A stretch of DNA of 64,000 bases from Acidobacteriota bacterium (GTDB taxonomy: Bacteria; Acidobacteriota; Holophagae; Thermotomaculales; Thermotomaculaceae): NCBI GenBank assembly GCA_013152385.1, contig JAADGL010000042.1, positions 1-64,000 on the forward strand. The letters run 5' to 3'. Below are positions 52,671 to 61,956 of this stretch, piece by piece. Each line of letters opens with the position of its first letter. Positions within the stretch are counted from its first letter, which is position 1. The notes beneath the pieces were generated by a model. It made no database searches, was not told the DNA's origin, and saw only the letters and a program-made list of their open reading frames with translations. The translations under genes and the position numbers were made by a program.

Positions 52671-53128
52671 GCATCAAACACGAAACCGATACATATTTCA
52701 TGCGCCTCGCAATGGAAGAAGCTGATTTGGCTTTTCAAACAGGCGAAGTCCCGATCGGCGCGGTAATCGTAGATAAAAACGGCCTGGTGTGTGGGAAAGG
52801 GTATAATTCGCCGATTTTCCTCAATGATCCAACCGCCCATGCGGAGATACAGGCAATCCGGGATGCCGCCGGATTTCTGAAAAACTACCGCCTTACCGGA
52901 TTAACCCTTTACGTCACTTTGGAACCATGTATAATGTGCTTTGGCGCCATGGTTCATGCACGAATCTCCCGCCTCGTTTTCGGAGCCGCAGACAAAAGAA
53001 GCGGGATCACACGGAGACTTCCTTTTATAAATGACATGAACCTGAATCATAGCTTTGATATTGACGGTCCTGTTCTTGAAAATGAATGCAGCACAATGTT
53101 AAGCGATTTTTTTAAAAACAGGCGATAA
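52667..53128 (+). CDS. tadA: tRNA adenosine(34) deaminase TadA
   Basis: 153 residues overlapping the kinase stop by ATGA. Zinc site: His58-Ala-Glu60 (TAHAEIQAI) and Cys88-X2-Cys91 (LEPCIMCFGAMVHARI), the CDA-type deaminase pattern. GEVPIGAVIVDKNG and the C-terminal NHSFDIDGPVLENEC are TadA-typical. It converts A34 to inosine in tRNA-Arg(ACG), and exactly that tRNA is encoded at 24838-24914. A cytosine deaminase is unlikely given the length and the flanking motifs. Confidence 0.95.
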   Translation: MSIKHETDTYFMRLAMEEADLAFQTGEVPIGAVIVDKNGLVCGKGYNSPIFLNDPTAHAEIQAIRDAAGFLKNYRLTGLTLYVTLEPCIMCFGAMVHARISRLVFGAADKRSGITRRLPFINDMNLNHSFDIDGPVLENECSTMLSDFFKNRR

Positions 53129-53133
53129 TCAGC

Positions 53134-53223
53134 GGAGGGGTGCCGGAGTGGTCGAACGGGGGCGACTCGAAATCGTCTGTCCGTTAACGCGGACCGTGGG
53201 TTCGAATCCCACCTCCTCCGCCA
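53134..53223 (+). tRNA. tRNA-Ser (anticodon CGA)
   Basis: 90 bases with encoded CCA. Acceptor GGAGGGG pairs with CTCCTCC (one G-U), discriminator G, anticodon loop CTCGAAA, a long variable arm (GTCCGTTAACGCGGAC) as in class II tRNAs, T arm GTGGG-TTCGAAT-CCCAC. TTTTTT follows the CCA directly and can serve as terminator tail. Confidence 0.97.
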
Positions 53224-53356
53224 TTTTTTGAACTAAAGCGCTCAAAAAATACAACAGCTATCAGAAAACATAAAAAGCTATAGAAGCGCATCCTCCTGAA
53301 ACCGGTATGCAGCTTCCCCAATCAAACAAAAAATAAAAAATTGGACAGGTGTTGAA
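53224..53356. other. Spacer between tRNA-Ser and lpxC
   Basis: No gene seen. The region is AT-rich; no clear hairpin terminator for lpxC was recognised downstream of its stop. Confidence 0.35.
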
Positions 53357-54283
53357 TCAGTACTGTGAAGAAAGTTCGGCAGCTTCTTCCATAGCGTTTC
53401 GGGCATCCGCATGTTTCACAAGGGCAGAGAGCGGTACGATCTCAAATGCAGCCTGACTTTCCCGAATCTTTTTGGCAAGGCCTGCGTGAATTTCATGTCC
53501 GGCCCGATGCGCAACCACATGCCCCCGTATCGAATATCCCAACAAGCCCATGTCACCCATCACATCCAGAATTTTGTGACGGACAAATTCATCTTTAAAA
53601 CGAAGATGTGAATTTAAAACACGGTCGGTATCAATCACAATTGCATTATCAAGAGAACCACCGAGTGCCAAGCCGTTTTTTCTGAGCATCTCAACATCTT
53701 TCAGAAAACCAAAAGTCCGAGCCCCCGAAATCTCATTTTCGAAGATGGAAGCCGTATCAATCCCAATTGTTTTTGTCTGAGAACCGACAACAGCATGATC
53801 AAATTCAATTGAATAGGTGATTTTGTAATTTTCAGCCGGGTAAACGGAGACACGCCGGTCTCCCACAGCAAAATGAACCGGCTTCAGCACATTCAAAACT
53901 TTTTTCTCCGCATCACCATGGCGAACACCCGCTTCGTTAATGAGATAAACAAAAGCTGAAGCACTGCCATCCATAATGGGAACTTCTTCGGCATCAATAT
54001 CCACAAAAACATTGTCTATACCCAAACCAATCAAGGTTCCGAGGAGATGTTCGGTTGTCGCAATCGACACCCCGTTTCGGCTCAAATTCGTCGCATAACT
54101 CAGTCGGGATGCGTATTTGATATCCGCTTTGATGGGGAAATAATTCAAATCAACACGGCGAAATACAACCCCGGTATGATCCGGAGCCGGTGTCAATGTC
54201 AACTTCACCTTTTTCCCGGAATGCAATCCGATTCCTGAGCAACTTACCTGTGAACGTATCGTTTTCTGTCTGAACATCACCAT
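53357..54283 (-). CDS. lpxC: UDP-3-O-acyl-N-acetylglucosamine deacetylase LpxC
   Basis: 308 residues. The start could be ATG at 54283 (MVMFRQ) or ATG at 54277; neither has a ribosome site. All zinc and catalytic residues sit at the usual places: His79 in TTEHLLGTLIGLGIDN, His236 and Asp240 in HKILDVMGDMGLLG, His263 in AHRAGHEIH, plus Glu78. It deacetylates the LpxA product, the committed step of lipid A synthesis. It is away from lpxD-fabZ-lpxA but only ~2 kb from them. It is separated from the S8 protease upstream by a hairpin. Confidence 0.96.
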   Translation of the reverse strand: MVMFRQKTIRSQVSCSGIGLHSGKKVKLTLTPAPDHTGVVFRRVDLNYFPIKADIKYASRLSYATNLSRNGVSIATTEHLLGTLIGLGIDNVFVDIDAEEVPIMDGSASAFVYLINEAGVRHGDAEKKVLNVLKPVHFAVGDRRVSVYPAENYKITYSIEFDHAVVGSQTKTIGIDTASIFENEISGARTFGFLKDVEMLRKNGLALGGSLDNAIVIDTDRVLNSHLRFKDEFVRHKILDVMGDMGLLGYSIRGHVVAHRAGHEIHAGLAKKIRESQAAFEIVPLSALVKHADARNAMEEAAELSSQY

Positions 54284-54290
54284 GACAACT

Positions 54291-54296
54291 TTTATA
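54291..54296 (-). promoter_or_regulatory. Possible -10 element placing lpxC transcription start at or near its ATG
   Basis: On the minus strand TATAAA lies seven bases before the ATG at 54283; the next good -35 is absent. If used, the mRNA would be leaderless. This fits the missing ribosome site but is weak evidence. Confidence 0.25.
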
Positions 54297-54300
54297 AAGC

Positions 54301-54331
54301 AAGAACGGTGCCAAAAGATGGCACCGTTCTT
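54301..54331 (-). terminator. Hairpin terminator after the S8 protease gene
   Basis: AAGAACGGTGCCA-AAAGA-TGGCACCGTTCTT, a 13-bp perfect stem. On the minus strand it is followed by GCTTTATAAAAG, a modest T-tract. It lies ~17 bases upstream of lpxC, so it could also act as an attenuator for lpxC read-through. Confidence 0.7.
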
Positions 54332-54405
54332 TTCTTACAATTACATTACAAGTTTTAAATATTGTGTGGCTGATATACCACACAAATATCTAAAAAACAC
54401 ACACT

Positions 54406-57400
54406 TTAATAAAGTGCATTCACCCCGCTCAAGTACATGAAATTCTGATCGCCAAACAGTTCAAACCCGTGAATCGGCTGATCGGAAGTTACCTTAATCC
54501 AGCGAATATCATCTGTCACGGAAGAAAAAATATCGTTGGTACCTGTTCCGCCGACAACAGAAACAACCCGTTTCCCTTTTGCAAGGAGTTTTGTGGTATG
54601 CGCTACCTGCTCACCCACCGCATTGTACCCGTTAATTGTCACATTGGCGAGACTGTCGCCTGCATTCAAGAGGACAATTCCCGACCAGACGTTCGAGGTC
54701 AGTTTTGGGGTGTACGCATAGACCAGTTCCGAAGATCCGGCATCCAGAGGCCTGGCTTCCACACCGGCCAGCGCATCCTTTGAACTTGCATCTCCGGAAG
54801 AATCAATCCCGAACAGCTCATATCCGGTAATGGGAGCATCAGCTGTCACTTTAATCCACTTCACACCATCCGGATACTCACCATCTGCCCAGAACGACTG
54901 AACGAGCTTGGCCAGCTTCTCTCCGGCATCCATCGTAAAACTTGTCGCAGTCAATTCGTTTCCATTATCATCGTAGGGAGTAAACGTCACATTAATCGTT
55001 GAGGCATTGGGATTATTCAATGCTATCCCGGTCCACCAGAGCCAGGATGTCTCCACATGGGGAATTACAATTTCATTTGAAGTGGTTTCATTGAGGAGCA
55101 ATGCGGCTGCCTGGTTCAGATTGTCATTCTCCTGAACAAAAACTTCCATTCCCACAATACCGGCATTACTGACAATTTTCCCCCACCAATGAGAGCTGTC
55201 AGAAGAGCTGAACGGGTAAGTGCCGTTGTAAAGGTCCTGGACAACATCAAGGAAATTGGAAGTATCCACCCCGCTGAAATCTGGAATATCAATAGCCGTA
55301 CCACCCTGGGGCACAAATTGAGCACTAACGCTTCCGGTCCCGGGATTCGCCACACTGATCATTGTATTCCACTGATTTGTCTGTTCCGCAATATGGGGGA
55401 CATAGAGCATATTAGACAAGGTGCCGGTCCCGGGAATTGCGGCTGCTGACTGTTCACTGCCGTCTGCGTTATAGATGTCAACTCCAGCCATGGCCTTAAC
55501 CTCTTTATTTGACATAACAACGGCCCAACCCTGGTCTGAAGGGTCTAAATTGTTGTCAGCCATGAACACCCGCCAACCATTTGCCCCCAATGTCCGCTCA
55601 ATGGGTGTTTGAACCAGTTCTCCCTTCTTATCGTAAAACAGAACAACCACTTTCGCACTTGATAAATTCGGGTTTACCACGTAAATGCTGGTAAAATCTT
55701 CCTCATCCCGATCATAATTGGTAACCGTCAACGGAATGTAAACCTTGTTGGTGTAAGACGGAATGGTCGGGGAATCCGTGGCGTTTGCCGGATCCGTACT
55801 GGGTGTTGCATTCAGTTCGGCACCGTCATTGGTGCCATCACCGTCCGTATCCGCCACAAAGGGGTCCGAATGAACATACAGCTCATCACTTTTTTGAAGC
55901 CCGTCGTTATCATTATCAGAGGAACTGGCGACACCGGCAAGAGCTGCCGAATCTACAAAACGGCCAAAATACGGAACCGTGTATGTGTTGCCATAATTAT
56001 CATAGAACTGAAGATAACCTTGAAGATCTGTCGCCACCGGGCCCTGATAGGTAACATTCAAAGTAACAGTCGCAGTTGCACCGGCTGCGAGGCTGATTTC
56101 AGCGGTTGATGCGAGAGAAGCACTGACTTTGCTGTTATCCACCAATTTGATCATGGACGGTTCCAGTTTAATATCAACACCGCTGATATTCTTTACCGTC
56201 ACATCGGTACTGACGGTTGTTGCGTCCTTTGAACTGCTGACATCCACACTTCCAAAACTGATGGCATTGGGAATAATCGTCACTTTTGCATTTGCCGCCC
56301 GCTCCATATTGATTCGTCCGGAACCGGTGAAAACCGTAGATGCCAGGCCGCGGTGATAACTCAAATAATCTATCCCTTTCTCCGTCTGAAAATAGTTCTG
56401 TGTAAAATCAGCGGTGATACACAGAATACTTTTCCAGTCAGCCGGTGTCAATCCGGGAAACAATTGTTTGACTACAGCAGAATATCCTGCAGTCAAAGGT
56501 GTGGAGAAACTGGTCCCCGCCTCAAGAACCGCAAATCCGCTTTCATCATACATGGTATTTGAATCATGGTTAATGGACTGAGTGGCCAATGTCAGCTGAT
56601 TTCCGATTGTAGATACATCCGGTTTCAGGTTGTAATCAATATTTGTCGGCCCGTAAGAAGAAAATATAGACTTGTATCCATCACTCTGCGCCGGATACGC
56701 CGTGCCGAAAGAGGCCTCAACGTCATAACCGTTTTGCAACATCTGAATAATCTGCTGGCCTTCCTCAAGACGAATGAAAAAACCGGGGATTGTTGTCTGA
56801 TAGGGTGCACAGGTCAGTCCACTCATATCCATGTTCAAAATTCCGCCCTGCTGAGTGCCGTCCTGGGAAGTTGTGCCGTCTGCGAGGTAGTTGTAAACAA
56901 TAACCCCGATTGCTCCGGCCTGTTCCGCATTATAAATTTTCTGGCAGAATGCACAGCTTCCGCGTTTAATCAGGGCAATTTTTCCCGTGAGATCAACGGA
57001 ACCGAAATCGCTGCACCCCTCGGGATCAACACCGAGATCTTCAATGCTGACCACAGGGTACGGCCCGAAATGACTTAAGTTTTTTGCGACCCGCGTATCT
57101 GTTCCGTAGCGGAAATTATCCAAAGAATCAGGAACCGTCCCGTTACTGGATGTGATTGTTCCGGCAAGCATCAATGTCCGTGCATTCTCAACCGCACCGA
57201 CGGTTACCGCGCTGGGGGCAATCCCGGGGCTGCCAACACTCCCCTCTGCAAGTTCAAATGTGTCCCAATTGTAACTTCCATCAGGATTTTTGCTGACAGT
57301 ATATCCCTCATTTCCCGCAGCGATACAGACCATGGTCCCTGCCTGTACGGCATTCTCCACCGCGGTTACCTGAGAATCGTTGTCCGCGCTTTGCGTAGCT

Positions 57401-58239
57401 GTTCCCCCGAGACTCAGATTAATAACATCCATCCCATCCCCGACAGCGGCATTGATTCCGGCAACAATGGCATAATTCGTAGCACCGGGCTCACCGGTCT
57501 GCGGATCATTATGATTAAAAACTTTATAGTTGCCAAGATACGCACCGGGGGCACTTCCTTTCAAGGTGAAAGAAAAATTCCCCCATGTCATATCCACTTC
57601 CCGGCCTGCGGCTGCGGACGCACAGGCCGTACCGTGCCCGAACTGATCGCTGGCATCGGTATCATCACCAAAATTCTTTGCCACAATAACTTTATTATTG
57701 GTCAAAGAACTGTCATTTGTTGTCCCAGGGTCAAAGCCTTCCGGGTAAGTGTATCCGGTATCGTCAAACATCGGATTCGTAATATCAATTCCGGTATCCA
57801 GGATTGCAATTTTCAACCCCTTTCCCATATCCTGCGGCGTCAACCCCAACTGATGGCGAAGCATATTCATATGAGAAACCCGGTCCGCCATATCCAGAGC
57901 CAAATGATAACGAACCTTATTTTCCTCGATTCTTACAACATCCGGCTGAGACAAGAGCTTTTGAACATCACTCTCATCAATTGAGACAAGGAGAGCGTTC
58001 AATACAATCGCCACACTGTCTTTTACCTTTCCGTCAAGCTTCTTTTCAATGTAAGTACGAACCTTTGCCTGTTCGTCCAGCACAATTTTTCTCTGTACCG
58101 ACACCGCCTTGCTGTGCAGTCCCGACTTCATCACCTTTGCAACAGGTTCCTTTTGGAGTATAACAACATAGTCTTTCACCGCCGCTTCCGCCGCAACGCA
58201 AAGCAGAAACAGCAAACCCAATACAAAAAGTTTTCTCAT
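54406..58239 (-). CDS. Large secreted subtilisin-like (S8) protease with PA domain, Ca-binding repeats and C-terminal beta-modules
   Basis: 1277 residues; GGAGG about nine bases before ATG. Signal peptide 1-20 (…AAEAA), inhibitor-like propeptide ~22-112 (YVVILQKEP...). The S8 domain has Asp148 in AILDTGID, His202 in FGHGTACASA, Asn310 in AAGNEG and Ser577 in EAGTSFSTPLTAG, so it looks active. A PA domain is inserted at ~395-490 (GKIALIKRGSCAFCQKIYNAEQAGAIGVIVYN). A beta domain follows, then a calcium-binding DxDxDG-type stretch (DNDNDGLQKSDE, DTDGDGTNDGAE, ~790-830), then four copies of the shared ~100-residue module (~850-1277; YVPHIAEQTNQWNT, IVIPHVETSWLWWTG). It should act as an extracellular, possibly surface-attached protease. 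It forms an operon with the TPR gene upstream. Confidence 0.9.
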   Translation of the reverse strand: MRKLFVLGLLFLLCVAAEAAVKDYVVILQKEPVAKVMKSGLHSKAVSVQRKIVLDEQAKVRTYIEKKLDGKVKDSVAIVLNALLVSIDESDVQKLLSQPDVVRIEENKVRYHLALDMADRVSHMNMLRHQLGLTPQDMGKGLKIAILDTGIDITNPMFDDTGYTYPEGFDPGTTNDSSLTNNKVIVAKNFGDDTDASDQFGHGTACASAAAGREVDMTWGNFSFTLKGSAPGAYLGNYKVFNHNDPQTGEPGATNYAIVAGINAAVGDGMDVINLSLGGTATQSADNDSQVTAVENAVQAGTMVCIAAGNEGYTVSKNPDGSYNWDTFELAEGSVGSPGIAPSAVTVGAVENARTLMLAGTITSSNGTVPDSLDNFRYGTDTRVAKNLSHFGPYPVVSIEDLGVDPEGCSDFGSVDLTGKIALIKRGSCAFCQKIYNAEQAGAIGVIVYNYLADGTTSQDGTQQGGILNMDMSGLTCAPYQTTIPGFFIRLEEGQQIIQMLQNGYDVEASFGTAYPAQSDGYKSIFSSYGPTNIDYNLKPDVSTIGNQLTLATQSINHDSNTMYDESGFAVLEAGTSFSTPLTAGYSAVVKQLFPGLTPADWKSILCITADFTQNYFQTEKGIDYLSYHRGLASTVFTGSGRINMERAANAKVTIIPNAISFGSVDVSSSKDATTVSTDVTVKNISGVDIKLEPSMIKLVDNSKVSASLASTAEISLAAGATATVTLNVTYQGPVATDLQGYLQFYDNYGNTYTVPYFGRFVDSAALAGVASSSDNDNDGLQKSDELYVHSDPFVADTDGDGTNDGAELNATPSTDPANATDSPTIPSYTNKVYIPLTVTNYDRDEEDFTSIYVVNPNLSSAKVVVLFYDKKGELVQTPIERTLGANGWRVFMADNNLDPSDQGWAVVMSNKEVKAMAGVDIYNADGSEQSAAAIPGTGTLSNMLYVPHIAEQTNQWNTMISVANPGTGSVSAQFVPQGGTAIDIPDFSGVDTSNFLDVVQDLYNGTYPFSSSDSSHWWGKIVSNAGIVGMEVFVQENDNLNQAAALLLNETTSNEIVIPHVETSWLWWTGIALNNPNASTINVTFTPYDDNGNELTATSFTMDAGEKLAKLVQSFWADGEYPDGVKWIKVTADAPITGYELFGIDSSGDASSKDALAGVEARPLDAGSSELVYAYTPKLTSNVWSGIVLLNAGDSLANVTINGYNAVGEQVAHTTKLLAKGKRVVSVVGGTGTNDIFSSVTDDIRWIKVTSDQPIHGFELFGDQNFMYLSGVNALY

Positions 58240-58280
58240 CCTCGTTCTCCTCCCCTCAAAATTAATCCGAACCGGCCGGC

Positions 58281-59222
58281 CTACTGCATGGATTTCAACG
58301 CAGTAATAAACTGCTTTGCTTCCGCAGCATGTTTGCCATCGGGTTTAATTGACAGATATTTCTGTAGATTTTCAATACTTTTGGCATACGCCCCGCTTCT
58401 CATGAAGCACATCCCCAATTGATAATAGCTATCAACAAATTCAGGATTTACTTTAATTGCTTTTTCAAGAAGGGGAATCGCCGTATCATCTTTACCGTTA
58501 TTGATTGCCTCTACCGCCTGATTATAATAGACCCCGGCTGAAACCGCCCCCCGCAATTCCGCCTCTTTCAGGTATTTTTCATAATTCTCCTTATCACCTT
58601 TCCGCTTGTAAACTTCCGCCAGCATTCCATAAACCGGGTTTAAATCCGGCTTCAAAGAAATCGCCTTCAGCAGCATTTTCTCAGCATCATCCAATTGATT
58701 GTTCTTCAATTCAATTCGTCCAAGCTGAAATAATACCGGGGCCAGGTTCGGATCCAGCTTCATAATCTCCTGTAATTTGGGTAAAGCAGCCGCATCATCG
58801 CCTTTTTTCAAAAGCGGAACCAGGTTATTGTATTCCATGATTGCTTTCTGTTCCGGAGTTAACTTCTCACTTTCCTGCAGCTTTTTCACGGCTTCTTTTA
58901 CAGATTCCATTTTAATTTGAATCGTTTTCCTGTCGCCAAGCAGAGGTTTTACAGTCTTCTCAAAAGGAGCAAAACCATCTTTGGTAAATTTCGCATCAAA
59001 ATGGCCCAGTTTCAACAATACCTTGGCTTTTCCCTTTTCATCCGTAACCAGTTTTGCCTCGAACTTTACGTCCTTTTTGTTATGAACGACAATATGCACC
59101 CCTTTAATCGGAGTCCCGTTTTCATCCCTCACCTGAAAAATCACAAGCCCGGCCGGCATCAAAGCCTGAACTGCCGTCGCGAACAACAGGAAAAAAAGAC
59201 TTAAAATCACATATTTTTTCAT
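58281..59222 (-). CDS. Secreted protein with carboxypeptidase-regulatory-like domain and TPR repeats
   Basis: 313 residues, AAGGAAGGAGC before the ATG. Signal peptide 1-20 (…ATAVQA). Residues ~27-107 form a small beta domain (GLVIFQVRDENGTPIKGVHIVVHN...AKFTKDGFAPFEKTVKPL) like a CarboxypepD_reg/Big-type fold. About five TPR units run from ~120 to 305 (LPKLQEIMKLDPNLAPVLFQLGRIEL, AEKMLLKAISLKPDLNPVYGMLAEVYKRKG, SIENLQKYLSIKPDGKHAAEA). It probably mediates protein contacts in the periplasm or at the surface. It lies 18 bases after rimO and 41 bases before the S8 protease. Confidence 0.87.
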   Translation of the reverse strand: MKKYVILSLFFLLFATAVQALMPAGLVIFQVRDENGTPIKGVHIVVHNKKDVKFEAKLVTDEKGKAKVLLKLGHFDAKFTKDGFAPFEKTVKPLLGDRKTIQIKMESVKEAVKKLQESEKLTPEQKAIMEYNNLVPLLKKGDDAAALPKLQEIMKLDPNLAPVLFQLGRIELKNNQLDDAEKMLLKAISLKPDLNPVYGMLAEVYKRKGDKENYEKYLKEAELRGAVSAGVYYNQAVEAINNGKDDTAIPLLEKAIKVNPEFVDSYYQLGMCFMRSGAYAKSIENLQKYLSIKPDGKHAAEAKQFITALKSMQ

Positions 59223-59240
59223 GACTGCTCCTTCCTTTTT

Positions 59241-60560
59241 TTAAATAATTTTACCAACAATATCATAAACCAGCGCCTGTTCAATTACAACAGGCTTTTT
59301 GTCCCCCACATCAGCCTCTCCGTCATTGATTAATACCACACCATCAATATCCGGAGCCTGGCCCATGTACCGCCCCTGTAACAATAAATCCGTTTCCTCT
59401 GAAACCCCCTCGACTATCACCTCCAGAGTCTGACCGACAAGTCTCTCGCACCATTCCTTTGATACTTTTTTCTGCGCCTCAATTATAACAGATGCCCGTT
59501 CCTCTTTCACTTTATCGGGAATGGGATCTCCCAATGCAAATGCCGGGGTTCCCTCTTCCCTGGAATAGGTAAAAACGCCAAGGTGCTGAAACTTTGCTTC
59601 TCTGACAAATTCAAGCAGGCGCTCAACATCCGAATCCGTTTCTCCCGGATATCCGACAATGAGAGAGGTCCGGACAGCCACTTCCGGAATTTTCTTCCGA
59701 ATTCTTTCCAGCAGCCGGAGATACGCCTCACTTCCACCGGGACGCCGCATGCTCCCCAATAAAGATTTGGAACTGTGTTGAAGCGGAATGTCCACGTATG
59801 GGCATATTTTTTCAGAATCTGCCATTACACCCAGCAACCGGTCTGTAATTTTACCGGGAAACATATACATCGGACGAATCCAGCAGCTGTTTTCGAGCCT
59901 GTCCAGAGTTTCCAGCAATGCGCTGAGCCCGTCTGTCAAGCCAAGATCGCTTCCGTAAGATGTGCTGTCCTGAGCTACCAGAATCAGCTCCTGAATCCCC
60001 CTGTCAGCCAGAACTTCTGCCTCTTGGGCAATGTCTGAAATCGGACGGCTCCGCTGTTTCCCCCTGATTTCAGGAATCGCACAAAAAGAACAACTGTGAT
60101 TGCAGCCATCGGCTATTTTCAGGTATGCATAACATTTTCCGGTAGAAACCGCACGGGGGGACTGATGGGAATAAATGTAGAGCGGTGATGCACTCACAAC
60201 CGGTATCAGCTCATTCTCAAGAAAATCCGCGATACTTTCCACCCCGTCAATACCAAACAACAGATCAATTTCCGGAATTTCCTGCCGCAACGCATTCGGG
60301 TATCGCTGGGCAAGGCACCCGGCCACAACCAGTCTCCCGGCCCTTCCCGCCGCTTTTGCCTCAACCGCCTCCATTATACGTGCAATGGATTCTTCTTTGG
60401 CGGATTCAATAAATCCGCAAGTATTTAAAACCAGCACATCCACAAAATCATTCAATTCCGAAACAGGCTTATATCCTTTGTTAATCAACACACCCGCCAT
60501 TACTTCCGAATCAACCGTATTTTTGGGACAGCCAAGGGAAACCAGATAAAATGTTTTCAA
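59241..60560 (-). CDS. rimO: Ribosomal protein S12 methylthiotransferase RimO
   Basis: 439 residues starting at a TTG (GGGAGG ~9 bases upstream). It methylthiolates an aspartate of ribosomal protein S12. N-terminal UPF0004 domain with cysteines in SLGCPKNTVDSE, LNTCGFIESAKEES and VVAGCLAQRY; radical SAM CX3CX2C in KIADGCNHSCSFCAIPEIRGKQRSRP; C-terminal TRAM domain ~375-439 (VGQTLEVIVEG). RGKQRSR and the TRAM layout separate RimO from MiaB. Its promoter must lie within the short gap after the asnS terminator, or it is read from asnS. Confidence 0.95.
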   Translation of the reverse strand: MKTFYLVSLGCPKNTVDSEVMAGVLINKGYKPVSELNDFVDVLVLNTCGFIESAKEESIARIMEAVEAKAAGRAGRLVVAGCLAQRYPNALRQEIPEIDLLFGIDGVESIADFLENELIPVVSASPLYIYSHQSPRAVSTGKCYAYLKIADGCNHSCSFCAIPEIRGKQRSRPISDIAQEAEVLADRGIQELILVAQDSTSYGSDLGLTDGLSALLETLDRLENSCWIRPMYMFPGKITDRLLGVMADSEKICPYVDIPLQHSSKSLLGSMRRPGGSEAYLRLLERIRKKIPEVAVRTSLIVGYPGETDSDVERLLEFVREAKFQHLGVFTYSREEGTPAFALGDPIPDKVKEERASVIIEAQKKVSKEWCERLVGQTLEVIVEGVSEETDLLLQGRYMGQAPDIDGVVLINDGEADVGDKKPVVIEQALVYDIVGKII

Positions 60561-60581
60561 TAAAATTAACCTCCCGGAAAC

Positions 60582-60607
60582 AAAAACCGCCCGGCATCAG
60601 CCGGGCG
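60582..60607 (-). terminator. Terminator between asnS and rimO
   Basis: CGCCCGGC-ATCA-GCCGGGCG; on the minus strand followed by GGTTTTTG. It ends ~20 bases before the rimO start. Confidence 0.8.
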
Positions 60608-60649
60608 ATCACTCATTGTCTTTCAGTCAAAACAGCATGCCGATTCACG

Positions 60650-61939
60650 TCAGGGATACATTCTGCTGAGCATACGCGGCCATGGTATTGTTTCCCGCAC
60701 ATGATGCAGGCCGCAGATCCATGCAACAGTCCGCTCCACACCCAGCCCGAAACCCCCATGGGGAACAGATCCGTACCGGCGGAGATCCAGATACCAGCCA
60801 TAGGCATCTGCCGGAAGCTTTTCTTCCTCAATCCGTTTCAGCAGATGATTGATGTCTGCCGACCGCTCTCCACCCCCTACAATCTCGCCGTATCCTTCCG
60901 GCGCCAGTACATCCACACCCATTGCCAGTTTCGGATCATCCTTATCAAGCTCAAAATAGAAAGCCTTAAAGCTTGCCGGAAAGCGATGAACCACAAGGGG
61001 ACGATCATATTCCTTTGTCAGCATCGTTTCATCATCCCCGCCGAAATCATCTCCCCACTCAATATCCGATCCCAGTTCGTGGAGTTTGTCCACCGCTTCG
61101 GAATAGGTCATACGGACAAAAGGCCGCTTTATCTTTTTTAGCGGCTCAATATCCCGTTCCAGTACCGCCAGTTCGTCCTGCCGATTTAAAAGAACCTTAT
61201 CCACAATATAGGCCACAAACTCTTCCGCCAGGTCCATGACCTCATTCAAAGTCACAAAGGCCATTTCCGGTTCCACCATCCAGAACTCTGTCAAATGACG
61301 CCGGGTCTTTGATTTCTCCGCACGGAAGGTCGGGCCGAAACAATACACCTTTTTAAAAGCCGCGATTGCAGCTTCGGAATAGAGTTGGCCGGACTGAGTC
61401 AGGTAAGCGGGATCGCCGAAGTAGTCTGTTTCAAACAGGGTCGTTGACCCCTCTGCCGCGCTGGGTGCCAGAATCGGAGAATCAATCAGGGTAAAATCCC
61501 TTTCATCAAAAAAATCCCGACAAGCCTTGATAATCTCATGGCGAATCCGTAAAATCGCCCACTGCCGCTTGGAGCGAAGCCAAAGGTGGCGCCTGTCCAT
61601 CAGGTATTCCACCCCATGCTCTTTCGGTGTAATGGGAAACGGCTCCGCAACCTGATAGATTTTCATAGACTTCACAAGAAGTTCTTCGGTGTTATTTCTG
61701 GGGTTGTGCTGAACGGTCCCGGTCACTTCAATGGCACTTTCCTGTGTCAGTTTCTGGAACAACTCCAGTGTTCCCGAATCTGTAACGCCTTTTACAAGGA
61801 CACATTGAACAAATGCCGTCCCATCCCGCAATTCAATAAATTTAATTTTCCCGCTGCTTCGTTTCAATCGAACCCAGCCCTGAAGGGTTACTTCCTGATC
61901 CGGATAGTTTTTCAAGTATTTTGCCAGAATTACAGGCAT
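60650..61939 (-). CDS. asnS: Asparaginyl-tRNA synthetase
   Basis: 429 residues, GGAGG six bases before ATG, 17 bases after the pnp stop. It charges tRNA-Asn. N-terminal OB-fold ~15-100 ([32 protein letters not shown]); class II motifs in [17 protein letters not shown], motif 2 [28 protein letters not shown] and motif 3 [35 protein letters not shown]. The [12 protein letters not shown] segment and the short length fit the AsnRS group rather than AspRS. Its presence implies direct rather than amidotransferase-made Asn-tRNA. Confidence 0.95.
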   Translation of the reverse strand: MPVILAKYLKNYPDQEVTLQGWVRLKRSSGKIKFIELRDGTAFVQCVLVKGVTDSGTLELFQKLTQESAIEVTGTVQHNPRNNTEELLVKSMKIYQVAEPFPITPKEHGVEYLMDRRHLWLRSKRQWAILRIRHEIIKACRDFFDERDFTLIDSPILAPSAAEGSTTLFETDYFGDPAYLTQSGQLYSEAAIAAFKKVYCFGPTFRAEKSKTRRHLTEFWMVEPEMAFVTLNEVMDLAEEFVAYIVDKVLLNRQDELAVLERDIEPLKKIKRPFVRMTYSEAVDKLHELGSDIEWGDDFGGDDETMLTKEYDRPLVVHRFPASFKAFYFELDKDDPKLAMGVDVLAPEGYGEIVGGGERSADINHLLKRIEEEKLPADAYGWYLDLRRYGSVPHGGFGLGVERTVAWICGLHHVRETIPWPRMLSRMYP

Positions 61940-61956
61940 TCTTGCCTCCAGATTTT

